Below, in pieces: positions 15,885 to 25,708 of a stretch of DNA of 64,000 nucleotides (the first letter of the stretch is position 1; each line of letters starts with the position of its first letter). The notes beneath the pieces are model-generated. The model was not told the origin of the DNA. It searched no databases and worked only from the letters and a program-made list of their open reading frames with translations. The DNA is from Sporosarcina highlanderae (GTDB lineage: Bacteria > Bacillota > Bacilli > Bacillales_A > Planococcaceae). The DNA lies in contig NZ_JAROCC010000006.1 in assembly GCF_030433715.1 (NCBI RefSeq), positions 1-64,000 of the forward strand, in the 5' to 3' direction. The translations under genes and the position numbers were made by a program.

Positions 15885-18313
15885 CTTCAACTGAACGATA
15901 CCAAGATCTGCCCTTGGAAGAAGTAATAGGAGACCGTTTCGGTCGTTATAGTAAATATATCATTCAAGATCGCGCCCTACCTGATGCCCGGGATGGACTG
16001 AAACCAGTACAAAGACGTATTTTATACGCCATGTTCCATGAAGGGAATACGCATGATAAGGCTTTCCGGAAGTCTGCTAAAACTGTCGGTAATGTTATCG
16101 GTAACTATCATCCTCATGGAGACTCATCTGTCTATGACGCGATGGTCAGGATGAGCCAGGAATGGAAGCTACGACATCTTATGGTCGAAATGCATGGTAA
16201 TAACGGTTCGGTCGACGGCGATCCAGCGGCCGCAATGCGTTATACCGAGGCAAGGCTCTCAGCTATCGCCTCAGAAATGTTGCGTGACATCGGAAGGGAC
16301 ACTGTGGAATTTGTTCCAAACTTCGATGATACAGAGCCAGAGCCGACCGTTTTACCTGCTCGTTTTCCAAATTTGCTTGTAAACGGTTCAACAGGGATTT
16401 CAGCTGGGTATGCTACAGATATTCCACCACATGCACTTCATGAAGTGATTGATGCAGTGCTTATGAGGATGGATAAACCAAACGCTACAGTGGATGAATT
16501 GATGACTGTCATGAAGGGTCCGGATTTTCCAACAGGGGCAATTATCCAAGGTACGGGTGGTATTAAAACGGCTTATGAAACAGGCAGAGGCCGTTTTATC
16601 ATTCGTGCAAAATCAGAAATCGAACCGTTAAAAGCAGGTAAATCTCAAATCGTCATCACCGAAATTCCTTATGATGTAAATAAAGCGAATTTGGTAAAGA
16701 AGATTGATGAACTGCGTTTGGATCGGAAAATGGATGGTATTGCGGATGTAAGAGATGAATCCGACCGAACAGGCCTCCGTATAGTTATCGAATTGAAAAA
16801 AGATATGGATGGCAATGCCATATTGCATTATCTTTTGAAAAATACAGACCTTCAAGTGACTTATAATTTCAATATGGTTGCTATTTCAAACCGAAGACCG
16901 ACATTAATGTCACTACCGATGCTGTTGGATGCATATATTGATCACCAAAAAGAAGTAGTTACAAGACGGTCTAAATATGATATTCAAAAGGCGAAGGATC
17001 GTTTGCATATTGTTGAGGGGCTTATGAAGGCTTTATCCATTTTGGATGAAGTGATTAAGACAATCCGGGCATCAAAGGACAAGCGTGATGCCAAGAACAA
17101 TATCATTTCCAAATTCGGTTTTACCGAAGTGCAGGCTGAAGCAATCGTATCACTCCAGTTATATAGACTTACGAATACTGACATAACTGAACTGAGAAAA
17201 GAAGATGCGGAGCTTAGGAAACTGATTGAACATCTTGACGCTATCTTGAAAAGTGATAAAAAACTTTCCGCGGTCATCAAAAAAGAATTAATGGATGTTC
17301 GTAAACAGTTTTCTGAACAGAGAAGATCAGTTATTGAAGAGATGATTGAAACGATCAAAGTTGATCTTGATATTCTTGTTCCAAGTGAAGAAGTTGTCGT
17401 ATCAGTTACGAAAGATGGCTATGTAAAGAGGACGAGCATTCGTTCGTATAGCGCGACAAACGGCACTGGTATGGATATAAAGGAATCCGATTATGTTCTA
17501 TTTGAATCCGTCATGAATACTCAGCATCATATTCTTCTATTCACCTCATTTGGTAACTACATCTATCAACCTGTTCACGAATTACCAGATATAAGATGGC
17601 GTGATTTAGGGCAGCATATCTCAAGCATTATTTCACTTGAACCGAATGAAGAGATCATTGCAGCGATTGGCGTAGATAATTTTGAAGAAGAAAAATCGAT
17701 TTTAACAGTATCAGACAATGGAAATATTAAGCTATCAAAGTTAGTGGACTTCCAAGTTCAACGTTATTCACGGACATTTAAGGCAATGAATATTAAAAAG
17801 GGGAATTACATGGTTGATGCGCAGCTTGTTACAGGTGAAGAAGAGGTTATTTTATTCACAGAACAGGCCTACGCACTCAGGTTTTCTTTAACAGAATTGA
17901 CGGTTACAGGTATTCGAACAGCGGGAGTTCGCGGTATTAATTTGAAAGCGGAAGATAAGCTTGTTTCAATGCTCGTCATTCAGGATGAATCGGATTCCGT
18001 ATTTATTGCTACACAACGTGGTTCTGTCAAACGGATAGGGCTAAAAGAATTCGAGACTGCTGTGAGGGCACAGCGTGGTGTAGTGGTGCTGAAGGAATTG
18101 AAAACAAATCCACATCGGATTGTAGGAACCAAACCTGTCAAACCAAGTGAAAACGTCATCATAGCGACAGACAAGGACCAAAAAGTAACTGTTGAAGCAG
18201 GGGGCTTAAGGCTTGTCGAACGCTTATCGAACGGAAGTTCCGTATTGGATGAAAGTAAAGATGGAAAGGTAGTTTCCGTTTATAAAGAGTTAAAAGCAGA
18301 AATGAAATCTTGA
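15881..18313 (+). CDS. parC: DNA topoisomerase IV subunit A (ParC)
   Basis: DNA-cleaving subunit of topoisomerase IV, 810 residues. The winged-helix region contains the catalytic Tyr in MRYTEARLS. The quinolone-resistance region reads HPHGDSSVYDAM: the key Ser (Ser82 here) is wild type, and the acidic position is Asp86 where GrlA has Glu. The coiled-coil tower (about 330-490) and the beta-pinwheel C-terminal domain (from about 500) are present. It does not carry the GyrA-box of gyrase, in keeping with ParC. The ATG is preceded by GAGGGGG and overlaps parE. Confidence 0.97.
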   Translation: MTSTERYQDLPLEEVIGDRFGRYSKYIIQDRALPDARDGLKPVQRRILYAMFHEGNTHDKAFRKSAKTVGNVIGNYHPHGDSSVYDAMVRMSQEWKLRHLMVEMHGNNGSVDGDPAAAMRYTEARLSAIASEMLRDIGRDTVEFVPNFDDTEPEPTVLPARFPNLLVNGSTGISAGYATDIPPHALHEVIDAVLMRMDKPNATVDELMTVMKGPDFPTGAIIQGTGGIKTAYETGRGRFIIRAKSEIEPLKAGKSQIVITEIPYDVNKANLVKKIDELRLDRKMDGIADVRDESDRTGLRIVIELKKDMDGNAILHYLLKNTDLQVTYNFNMVAISNRRPTLMSLPMLLDAYIDHQKEVVTRRSKYDIQKAKDRLHIVEGLMKALSILDEVIKTIRASKDKRDAKNNIISKFGFTEVQAEAIVSLQLYRLTNTDITELRKEDAELRKLIEHLDAILKSDKKLSAVIKKELMDVRKQFSEQRRSVIEEMIETIKVDLDILVPSEEVVVSVTKDGYVKRTSIRSYSATNGTGMDIKESDYVLFESVMNTQHHILLFTSFGNYIYQPVHELPDIRWRDLGQHISSIISLEPNEEIIAAIGVDNFEEEKSILTVSDNGNIKLSKLVDFQVQRYSRTFKAMNIKKGNYMVDAQLVTGEEEVILFTEQAYALRFSLTELTVTGIRTAGVRGINLKAEDKLVSMLVIQDESDSVFIATQRGSVKRIGLKEFETAVRAQRGVVVLKELKTNPHRIVGTKPVKPSENVIIATDKDQKVTVEAGGLRLVERLSNGSSVLDESKDGKVVSVYKELKAEMKS

Positions 18314-18315
18314 CC

Positions 18316-18359
18316 AAAGTGTCTGCCAACGAATATACCGTCGGCAGACACTTTTTTTA
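18316..18359 (+). terminator. Terminator of parEC
   Basis: A perfect 12-bp stem AAAGTGTCTGCC / GGCAGACACTTT with a 14-base loop, followed by a T-run. Confidence 0.9.
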
Positions 18360-18443
18360 TGTCGAAATATTGATAGTGACAACTTTCATTATTTACCGTA
18401 TAATAGTTCGGAAGTCGAAATAACAGAGAGAACGGTGACGAAG

Positions 18444-19670
18444 ATGTGGAGAAATCGGAACGTTTGGATTATCCTGAGTGGGGAAATGATAGCGGGTCTC
18501 GGGCTATGGACAGGGATAATTGGAAATTTGGAGTTTTTACAGGAAAAGGTCCCTTCCGATTTTGTAAAAGCATTGATCCTTTCAATCGGTTTACTTGCAG
18601 GCATTATTGCAGGCCCACTTGCGGGAAGAATCATAGACCAGTCAAAGAAAAAAACGATATTAATTGTGGCTGGCTTTGGTAGGTTAGTCAGTGTCATTTT
18701 TATGTTGTTAGCCATTTCAACCGGATCTGTCTGGTGGATGGTGGCCTTTATCATTACTATACAACTTGCAGCAACTTTCTATTTTCCGGCATTACAATCC
18801 ACAATTCCTCTAATAGTCAAAGACGAAGATCTTTTAACGATGAACGGGATGCATATGAACGTCGCAACAATTGCACGTGTAGCTGGAACAGCCCTTGCTG
18901 GTGTCATGCTTGTCTATTGGTCATTGGCTTCTTTGTATTGGGTTTCAATGGTAGCGTATGCCTTGTTGTTAGGATTTACAATGTTATTAAGGATTGATGA
19001 AGAAAAGGGAAGACGAGTAGATGAAGGGGGTAAGGGGAGTAAAGGCAGTTTTATAGAAGTATTTCCCGTCTTAAAGGCATTTCCAGCAGTCGGAATGACA
19101 CTTATCATGACCATGATACCTTTATTATTTATTGGCTCTTTCAACCTGATAGTCATTAATATAAGTGAAATCCAAGATTCTTCAACAATTAAGGGTTGGA
19201 TTTATACATTTGAAGGCATAGCTTTCATGATTGGTTCTTTTGCAGTTAAGTTAATAACAAGAAAATGGAAAACAACAGTCATTTTATTCTTCTTTGCATC
19301 CATGGTGGCCGTAGCGGAATTCATGCTTTATTTTGCTCATAATATTGTATTGACATTAGGAGCATTTGCCGTATTAGGTTTTGCGTTAGGCTGTTTCTTT
19401 CCTACAGCAATGGTTATTTTTCAAAAACAAATGCCGAAAGCATATCACGGACGTTTTTTCTCATTCCGAAATATGCTGGAAAGAGTTATGTTCCAAATTG
19501 TCTTATTAAGTGCGGGTGCATTTTTGGACATTTTAGGATTGCAGACGATGGTGATCATTTTTGGCATGATCAGTTTAAGTTTGACGTTGTTATTTTTCAT
19601 TCAAATGAAACGAAGGAATATTATTTTGGAACATCAAGCAAAAACCGAACCTGCAGCGGAAATCATCTAA
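18444..19670 (+). CDS. MFS transporter, probable drug exporter
   Basis: A 408-residue major facilitator protein with about 12 membrane segments and no signal peptide. The loop between TM2 and TM3 reads GPLAGRIIDQSKKKTI, the MFS motif A (G-x-L-a-G-r-x-x-D). The long central loop (EEKGRRVDEGGKGSKG) divides two six-helix halves. Multidrug or antibiotic export is the usual role of this subgroup (inference). An in-frame GTG nine bases earlier is an alternative start. It is monocistronic, with its own terminator. Confidence 0.85.
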   Translation: MWRNRNVWIILSGEMIAGLGLWTGIIGNLEFLQEKVPSDFVKALILSIGLLAGIIAGPLAGRIIDQSKKKTILIVAGFGRLVSVIFMLLAISTGSVWWMVAFIITIQLAATFYFPALQSTIPLIVKDEDLLTMNGMHMNVATIARVAGTALAGVMLVYWSLASLYWVSMVAYALLLGFTMLLRIDEEKGRRVDEGGKGSKGSFIEVFPVLKAFPAVGMTLIMTMIPLLFIGSFNLIVINISEIQDSSTIKGWIYTFEGIAFMIGSFAVKLITRKWKTTVILFFFASMVAVAEFMLYFAHNIVLTLGAFAVLGFALGCFFPTAMVIFQKQMPKAYHGRFFSFRNMLERVMFQIVLLSAGAFLDILGLQTMVIIFGMISLSLTLLFFIQMKRRNIILEHQAKTEPAAEII

Positions 19671-19689
19671 TGATCCGCAGCAGGTTTTT
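19648..19689 (+). terminator. Terminator overlapping the MFS gene end
   Basis: Stem AACCTGCAGCGGA / TCCGCAGCAGGTT, with the gene's stop codon in the loop, followed by TTTT. Confidence 0.8.
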
Positions 19690-19808
19690 AATTTGATGAA
19701 AATCGGTTTCATCTCAATGTTTCAAGTATACTTTTGAATGAAATTCAACTCTCACTAATATATATTATGACCGGGACCCTAAAAGTGGGGTTGTTGTTAA
19801 AAGTGTTA

Positions 19809-20186
19809 TCATACCTCTATTCTGTATCGATAGTTACTATTTTTACTGCTTTCAACGTCGATGAATTTTGTACTGTACTCGATAACGTCATTTATATATA
19901 AGTCATTCTCTTTTGCAACATCTTTAATTGCTTCGAGCAATTCTTTATCATAAGTTGTTTTATAATGTGCTCGATCCTTTGGCCGCTGATCCTTAGTATA
20001 GGATATTTCCTCACCGTTATCTAAAAAATTTACAAAACCGCTTTCTATTAGATAATTAACGTGTGTATTATTGTTTTTCGCTAAAATCGACAATTCATTA
20101 ATCAATGCTTTGCTAATCGTTGTTTTAAATTTAACCCTACTCGTATCTGTAGTTTGCTGTAATTTGCCATTAACAAGTTTCCACAT
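19809..20186 (-). CDS. Small protein with two RHH-like repeats, unknown function
   Basis: A 125-residue protein with an internal duplication. 'RVKFKTTISKALINELSIL' followed by NNNTHVNYLIESGF recurs as 'RAHYKTTYDKELLEAIKDV' followed by ENDLYINDVIEYST, about 60 residues apart. Each unit looks like a strand plus two helices, as in ribbon-helix-helix DNA-binding domains; this is a pattern judgement, not a family match. The chosen start is ATG 20186, with CTGGAG eight bases upstream; a GTG nine bases earlier is less likely. The Shine-Dalgarno overlaps the last codons of the decayed endonuclease, suggesting read-through or translational coupling when that gene was intact. Confidence 0.6.
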   Translation of the reverse strand: MWKLVNGKLQQTTDTSRVKFKTTISKALINELSILAKNNNTHVNYLIESGFVNFLDNGEEISYTKDQRPKDRAHYKTTYDKELLEAIKDVAKENDLYINDVIEYSTKFIDVESSKNSNYRYRIEV

Positions 20187-20191
20187 ATATA

Positions 20192-20778
<587 letters not shown>

Positions 20779-20926
20779 TTAACATCCCTCCCCTACCCCC
20801 ATTATACAAACTCATGTTCTCTATTACAATTAAATGAACAAATCGGAAAATAGCAAGCTATTCTATCATTTTACTTTTCAAATTCTACTAATCAAAATAA
20901 CATCCTACCAATCTAACAACAAAAAC

Positions 20927-20955
20927 TTGGCAATTAACTCCCATGTATGTTAAAT
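20927..20955 (+). promoter_or_regulatory. ribD: Probable promoter of the rib operon
   Basis: TTGGCA at 20927-20932, a 17-bp spacer and TTAAAT at 20950-20955. This places transcription start about 20 bp before the FMN riboswitch. The stretch 20779-20926 between it and the endonuclease remnant holds nothing I recognise. Confidence 0.5.
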
Positions 20956-20980
20956 TTGATTCGGTCAATTCAAAACGACA

Positions 20981-21116
20981 CTTCGGGGCAAGGTGAAATT
21001 CCTTACCGGCGGTGATCAAGCGCAATGCTTGTCAGTCCGTGACCCGTTCTTCCCCGCGGAAGACGGTGGAGCTGGTGAAACTCCGGCACCGACAGTTAAA
21101 GTCTGGATGGGAGAAG
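20981..21116 (+). ncRNA. FMN riboswitch (RFN element)
   Basis: The conserved RFN blocks are present in order: CTTCGGGGCAAGGTGAAATT, ACCGGCGGTGATC, AGTCCGTGACCC, a variable hairpin (TTCTTCCCCGCGGAAGACGG), TGGTGAAACTCCGG, and CCGACAGTTAAAGTCTGGAT followed by GGGAGAAG. The closing P1 stem is CTTC / GAAG. It binds FMN and shuts down the riboflavin genes when FMN is plentiful. Confidence 0.96.
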
Positions 21117-21154
21117 TTGTTAGATTTTGATGGCCATGCCCAACTCTATATCCG

Positions 21155-21177
21155 CCCTTTCAAATGCTGAAAGGGGG
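21155..21177 (+). promoter_or_regulatory. Shine-Dalgarno-sequestering hairpin of the riboswitch
   Basis: A perfect 7-bp stem, CCCTTTC (21155-21161) with GAAAGGG (21169-21175). Its right arm is the ribD Shine-Dalgarno sequence. No T-run follows, so control at the level of translation is more likely than termination. Confidence 0.7.
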
Positions 21178-21183
21178 AATTCG

Positions 21184-22272
21184 ATGGACCACGCCGATTA
21201 TATGAAGTTAGCTTTAGATCTTGCAAAGCTTGCAGAGGGTCAAACATCACCGAATCCTATTGTCGGTGCTGTTTGTGTTAAAAACGGCCAGATAGTAGGG
21301 ACAGGTGTTCATATGAAAGCTAAAACACCTCATGCTGAAGTGCACGCCCTCTCAATGGCCGGATCACATGCAGTCGATGCAGATCTCTATGTCACTTTGG
21401 AACCGTGCGCGCATATTGGAAAAACGCCTGCGTGCACAGAGGCCATCATTGCAAGCGGCATCCGCCGTGTTTTCATCGCATCCAAAGATCCGAATCCTTC
21501 CGTCAACGGTAAAGGGATTAGGCTTCTTAGGGATGCCGGAATTGAAGTGATCACTGATTTATGTAAAGAAGAGGCGGATTTTAGCAATCGGGCATTTTTT
21601 CATTTTATACAACACCAACAACCTTATGTTACATTGAAGGCTGCCACGACTCTCGATGGCCGTCTTGCAACGCAAAATGGGAACAGCAAATGGATAACGT
21701 CTGAAAGTTCTAGACACGAAGTCCATACCCTCCGCCATACCCATGATGCAATTTTAGTTGGTGTAAACACTATTCTTCAAGATAACCCTTTCCTCACCAC
21801 CCGTTTGCCCCATGGTGGAAAGAACCCAATACGAATCATTTTAGACAGGCATCTACGGACGCCAAAAACTGCAAATGTTTTACAGGACCAAGCTGCTGAA
21901 ACAATCATCTTCGCACTTGAATCCGATCAGCCGCCTCATAGCTTTTCTGATTTACCTAACGTTCATGTGGAAACGATACCGGAGCATATCCCCTTTTTGG
22001 ATGAAGTCCTATCGCGACTTGCCAAAAGAGGTATCATGACTCTGTTAGTCGAAGGCGGAAGCAAGGTCCATTCAAGTTTCATTCAGGCTCGCCTTGCGAA
22101 TGAGCTGTATCTGTATATGGCACCTAAATTGATTGGGAACGGCCCTTCCCTATTCATGAATGAGAACCGATCAACCATTTCGGAATCGGAGACGCTCCGG
22201 ATTATCGATGTAAAGCAAATTGGAGAAGACATACGGCTTCATGCACTTTTCTCCACTGGAGGTGTAAGCTGA
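21184..22272 (+). CDS. ribD: Bifunctional deaminase/reductase RibD
   Basis: Carries out two early steps of riboflavin synthesis: deamination of the pyrimidine made by GTP cyclohydrolase II, then reduction of the ribose side chain. It is 362 residues. The N-terminal deaminase domain has the zinc site HAEVHAL and EPCAHIGKTPACTEAI; the C-terminal reductase domain (from about 150) has TLKAATTLDGRLA and LLVEGGSKVHSSF. The ATG at 21184 follows AAAGGGGG; the open frame extends upstream into the riboswitch platform, which is not coding. First gene of the FMN-controlled operon. Confidence 0.96.
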   Translation: MDHADYMKLALDLAKLAEGQTSPNPIVGAVCVKNGQIVGTGVHMKAKTPHAEVHALSMAGSHAVDADLYVTLEPCAHIGKTPACTEAIIASGIRRVFIASKDPNPSVNGKGIRLLRDAGIEVITDLCKEEADFSNRAFFHFIQHQQPYVTLKAATTLDGRLATQNGNSKWITSESSRHEVHTLRHTHDAILVGVNTILQDNPFLTTRLPHGGKNPIRIILDRHLRTPKTANVLQDQAAETIIFALESDQPPHSFSDLPNVHVETIPEHIPFLDEVLSRLAKRGIMTLLVEGGSKVHSSFIQARLANELYLYMAPKLIGNGPSLFMNENRSTISESETLRIIDVKQIGEDIRLHALFSTGGVS

Positions 22273-22923
22273 TTGTTCACTGGTATTGTTGAAGAAATCG
22301 GGACCGTTCAAGCAGTAAAGAAAGGTCCTACTTCGATGCAATTAACTGTTGCATGTAGTCGTGTGCTGACAGACGTAAAAAAGGGAGATAGTATTTCCGT
22401 CAATGGAGTATGTCTTACTGTAACGGACTTTTCAAAAGGTGATTTCATAGCTGATGTAATGCCAGAGACGTTCAAAGCGACTACTTTATTTACATTGCAA
22501 GCTGGAAACCGCGTAAATTTAGAGCGTGCGATGGCAGCGAACGGCCGTTTTGGCGGCCATTTTGTTACCGGTCATGTCGATTGCATCGGTGAAATTATTG
22601 CTGTCCGACCAGTAGCTAACGCAATCTATTTTGATATTCGGATGGATTCCACTTTTCAAACACAACTTGTCCCAAAAGGTTCAATAACGGTCGATGGTAC
22701 TTCGTTAACTGTTTTCGCCATCTCGAAACAAGGATTCACAGTGTCGTTAATCCCTGTTACTCAAACTGATTCCATCCTTGGAAATAAGCGTGTGGGCGAT
22801 TATGTCAATATAGAATGCGATATCCTTGCGAAATATATGGAGCGGATTGTCTCAATGAAAGAAACTGAACCGTCCGGCGGGCTTACAATGGCTACGCTTG
22901 CCAAAAACGGATTTTTGGATTAG
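22273..22923 (+). CDS. ribE: Riboflavin synthase alpha subunit
   Basis: Dismutates two 6,7-dimethyl-8-ribityllumazine molecules into riboflavin. It is 216 residues with two homologous lumazine-binding barrels: [12 protein letters not shown] at the N-terminus, [13 protein letters not shown] opening the second. The start is TTG at 22273, directly abutting the ribD stop and preceded by GGAGGTG. Cytoplasmic; expected to work inside a RibH capsid, as in Bacillus. Confidence 0.95.
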   Translation: MFTGIVEEIGTVQAVKKGPTSMQLTVACSRVLTDVKKGDSISVNGVCLTVTDFSKGDFIADVMPETFKATTLFTLQAGNRVNLERAMAANGRFGGHFVTGHVDCIGEIIAVRPVANAIYFDIRMDSTFQTQLVPKGSITVDGTSLTVFAISKQGFTVSLIPVTQTDSILGNKRVGDYVNIECDILAKYMERIVSMKETEPSGGLTMATLAKNGFLD

Positions 22924-22934
22924 AGGTGCTTATG

Positions 22935-24137
22935 ATGTTTGGTACGGTAGAACAAGCAATTGAGGAATTACAACAAGGCAAAGCGATCATCGTCGTAGAT
23001 GATGAAAGCCGTGAAAACGAAGGAGATTTTGTCGTACTTGCTGATTTCGCTACACCACAGATGATCAATTTCATGGCTACAAAAGGACGGGGCTTGATAT
23101 GTGTTCCGATTGAACAGCAGCTTGCTGACCAACTTGGGTTGACTCCTATGACAACGACGAACACAGACACTCATGAGACTGCTTTCACAGTTAGCATTGA
23201 CCATTCGTCTTGCCACACGGGGATTTCAGCATTTGAACGTTCGGAAACGATATTGAAAATGCTTCATCCCGACTCGTCACCTGCTGATTTCAGAAGACCA
23301 GGCCATATCTTCCCCTTAGTCGCTAAAGCAAACGGCGTTTTGGAACGCCAAGGACATACGGAAGCGGCAGTTGACCTCGCCCGCCTTGCCGGTGCCACTC
23401 CAGCGGGAGTCATTTGCGAAATCATGAATGATGATGGAACGATGGCACGCGGAGACGAACTTAGAGAAATTGCAAAGCAGCATGAACTCATTATCTTGAC
23501 GATTGAGCAGTTGATTGCATACCGGAAGCGGAATGAAAAACTCGTTGAAAGAGTTGTGGATATTCACTTGCCTACGAGGTATGGAGATTTTACTGCGGTC
23601 ACCTATATAGAAAAAGTGAGCGGTCGAGAACATATAGCTTTTGTAAAAGGTCATAACGATGAATCTGCAGTTACGGGAGCCCCTCTCGTCAGAATTCATT
23701 CAGAATGCTTGACGGGAGACGTATTTGGTTCTTGCCGCTGTGATTGCGGACCACAGTTAGACGCGGCACTTTCCCGAATCGAAAATGCTGAAAATGGAAT
23801 TCTTCTCTATATGCGCCAAGAGGGACGTGGAATCGGACTCGTCAATAAAATGAAAGCATATAAACTGCAGGAACAAGGCTATGACACAGTCGAGGCGAAT
23901 GCCCTCTTAGGTTTCAAAGACGACTTACGGGAATATTACATTAGCGCCCAAATCCTTAATGATCTCGGTTACCGTCGGATTCAATTGTTGACGAATAATC
24001 CACGAAAAATCGAAGGACTCTCAGAACATGGGATAATCATAGAAAATCGGATCCCGATCGAATTGCCTGTCGAGGATGACAATCGTTTCTATATGGAAAC
24101 GAAAAAAATGAAATTAGGACATCTATTGCATAACTGA
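22935..24137 (+). CDS. ribBA: Bifunctional DHBP synthase / GTP cyclohydrolase II
   Basis: Makes both precursors of lumazine: 3,4-dihydroxy-2-butanone 4-phosphate from ribulose-5-phosphate (N-terminal half, [11 protein letters not shown], with [13 protein letters not shown]) and the pyrimidine from GTP (C-terminal half from about 205). The cyclohydrolase half has the zinc-binding CRCDCGPQ, and [12 protein letters not shown]. It is 400 residues, normal for RibBA. The start is ATG 22935 behind AGAGGTG; the ATG three bases upstream is an equal alternative. Confidence 0.95.
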   Translation: MFGTVEQAIEELQQGKAIIVVDDESRENEGDFVVLADFATPQMINFMATKGRGLICVPIEQQLADQLGLTPMTTTNTDTHETAFTVSIDHSSCHTGISAFERSETILKMLHPDSSPADFRRPGHIFPLVAKANGVLERQGHTEAAVDLARLAGATPAGVICEIMNDDGTMARGDELREIAKQHELIILTIEQLIAYRKRNEKLVERVVDIHLPTRYGDFTAVTYIEKVSGREHIAFVKGHNDESAVTGAPLVRIHSECLTGDVFGSCRCDCGPQLDAALSRIENAENGILLYMRQEGRGIGLVNKMKAYKLQEQGYDTVEANALLGFKDDLREYYISAQILNDLGYRRIQLLTNNPRKIEGLSEHGIIIENRIPIELPVEDDNRFYMETKKMKLGHLLHN

Positions 24138-24150
24138 GGAGGAAAACTAA

Positions 24151-24615
24151 ATGAGTTTGACATATGAAGGACATTTAATCGGTACAGGACTTAAAATCGG
24201 AATTGTTGTATCCCGATTCAATGAATTTATTTCCGGAAAGCTTCTTGGAGGCGCAGAAGACGCATTACGCCGCCATGGAGTTGAAGCAGATGACATTGAA
24301 ATCGCTTGGGTGCCTGGGGCGTTCGAAATTCCGCTCATAGCAAAACGGATGGCGGCTTCAAAGAAATATGATGCTATCATTACACTTGGCACCGTTATTA
24401 GAGGCGCAACCCCCCACTTTGACGTTGTATGCAATGAAGTTGCGAAAGGTGTTGCCTCTCTTAACATGACAGAAGGTGTTCCAGTTATCTTTGGCGTGTT
24501 GACGACTGATTCTATTGAGCAGGCTATTGAACGTGCTGGTACGAAGGCTGGTAATAAAGGATGGGATGCTGGAGTATCCGCGATCGAGATGGCCAATCTT
24601 ATGAAACAGATGTAA
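24151..24615 (+). CDS. ribH: 6,7-dimethyl-8-ribityllumazine synthase
   Basis: Condenses the products of the two RibBA/RibD branches to lumazine. It is 154 residues, normal for the family. It has [19 protein letters not shown] and [16 protein letters not shown] (catalytic His region). AGGAGGAAAAC precedes the ATG. Last gene of the rib operon. Confidence 0.96.
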   Translation: MSLTYEGHLIGTGLKIGIVVSRFNEFISGKLLGGAEDALRRHGVEADDIEIAWVPGAFEIPLIAKRMAASKKYDAIITLGTVIRGATPHFDVVCNEVAKGVASLNMTEGVPVIFGVLTTDSIEQAIERAGTKAGNKGWDAGVSAIEMANLMKQM

Positions 24616-24624
24616 ACAAAATAG

Positions 24625-24650
24625 AGGAGCTGTTCATCTGAACAGCTCCT
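24625..24650. terminator. Hairpin between ribH and fni
   Basis: A perfect 11-bp stem, AGGAGCTGTTC / GAACAGCTCCT, with a 4-base loop. The tail is T-rich only in the minus direction (TCTATTTTGTTT), so it best serves fni; it may also slow plus-strand transcripts. Confidence 0.75.
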
Positions 24651-24658
24651 AAATAATG

Positions 24659-25693
24659 TCATATTCTCTTAAATATAACCCTGTCGCTTTTATGCAGTTC
24701 AGGAATTGTGGCGGCTCCAATACCGAACATTGCCATTCGCAGCTCAAGTTCCTTCGTTTCCATGACTTGCATAACGTCTTCTACAGATTGAGTTGCTTCT
24801 TTCAAGATCGATCTTCCGAAACCAACAATATCCGCACCTAATGCAATCGATTTCGCGGCATCCAGGCCTGTATACATGCCGCCACTTGCTACGATCGATT
24901 GTTCTTCAATTTCCTCACGGACCGAAACAATGCAATCCACCGTTGAATTGCCCCAAACGCTGAAAGTTTCTGCAGCCGCACGTTTTACCGGGTCATTGGA
25001 GCGGTATTTTTCAACTTGGCTCCATGACGTTCCACCAGCACCCGCCACATCAATAAATGAAATGCCAACATCACATAGTTTCTTGGCTGTCCGTCCATCA
25101 ATGCCCCAACCAACTTCTTTTACGCCTACAGGAATTCCTAAGGTTTTCGTAAGCTCTTCGATTTTCACCAAAAGATCCTTAAAATTCAAATCTCCATTTG
25201 GTTGAATGACTTCCTGAATGCTATTCAAATGTAACACTAAAGCATTAGCATCCGACATTTCGATAATCCGACGGCATTGATCAACGTCAAATCCATAATT
25301 TAATTGGACAGCACCTAAATTCGCGATAATCGGGACTGAAGGTGCATATTCCCTCACTTGAAACGAAGCGCGATGTTCTTCACTCTCAATAAGTGCTCGC
25401 ATTGATCCAAGAGCGAAGATCCAGCCTTTCTCTTCCGCTGCAATCGCCAAATTACGGTTTATAGTCTCTGCAAACGCAGCTCCGCCAGTCATCGAACTGA
25501 TCATGAAAGGTGTCGGACGATTTTGCTCCAAAAACTTGCTCTCGATTGAGATTTCAGAGAAATTGATTTCAGGAAGTGCGTTATGTATGAAATGAACTCT
25601 CTCTAATCCGGTAGTTATTTCATTACCAGTCACTTTTTCGTTAAGCGTAATTTGTATATGCTCCGCTTTTCGTTTATTTATTGAATCCGGCAT
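24659..25693 (-). CDS. fni: Type II isopentenyl-diphosphate isomerase (FMN-dependent)
   Basis: Interconverts isopentenyl and dimethylallyl diphosphate, using FMN and NADPH. It is 344 residues with the TIM-barrel motifs of the type II family: ISSMTGGA, LHLNSIQEVIQPNGD, VKEVGWGID and the FMN-phosphate loop ASGGMYTGLDAAKSIALGAD (20 residues). AGGAGG precedes the ATG. It is the last gene of the minus-strand mevalonate operon, 15 bp after mvaK2, and sits next to the FMN-controlled riboflavin operon. Confidence 0.95.
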   Translation of the reverse strand: MPDSINKRKAEHIQITLNEKVTGNEITTGLERVHFIHNALPEINFSEISIESKFLEQNRPTPFMISSMTGGAAFAETINRNLAIAAEEKGWIFALGSMRALIESEEHRASFQVREYAPSVPIIANLGAVQLNYGFDVDQCRRIIEMSDANALVLHLNSIQEVIQPNGDLNFKDLLVKIEELTKTLGIPVGVKEVGWGIDGRTAKKLCDVGISFIDVAGAGGTSWSQVEKYRSNDPVKRAAAETFSVWGNSTVDCIVSVREEIEEQSIVASGGMYTGLDAAKSIALGADIVGFGRSILKEATQSVEDVMQVMETKELELRMAMFGIGAATIPELHKSDRVIFKRI

Positions 25694-25708
25694 TCAATTC
25701 TCCTCCTT

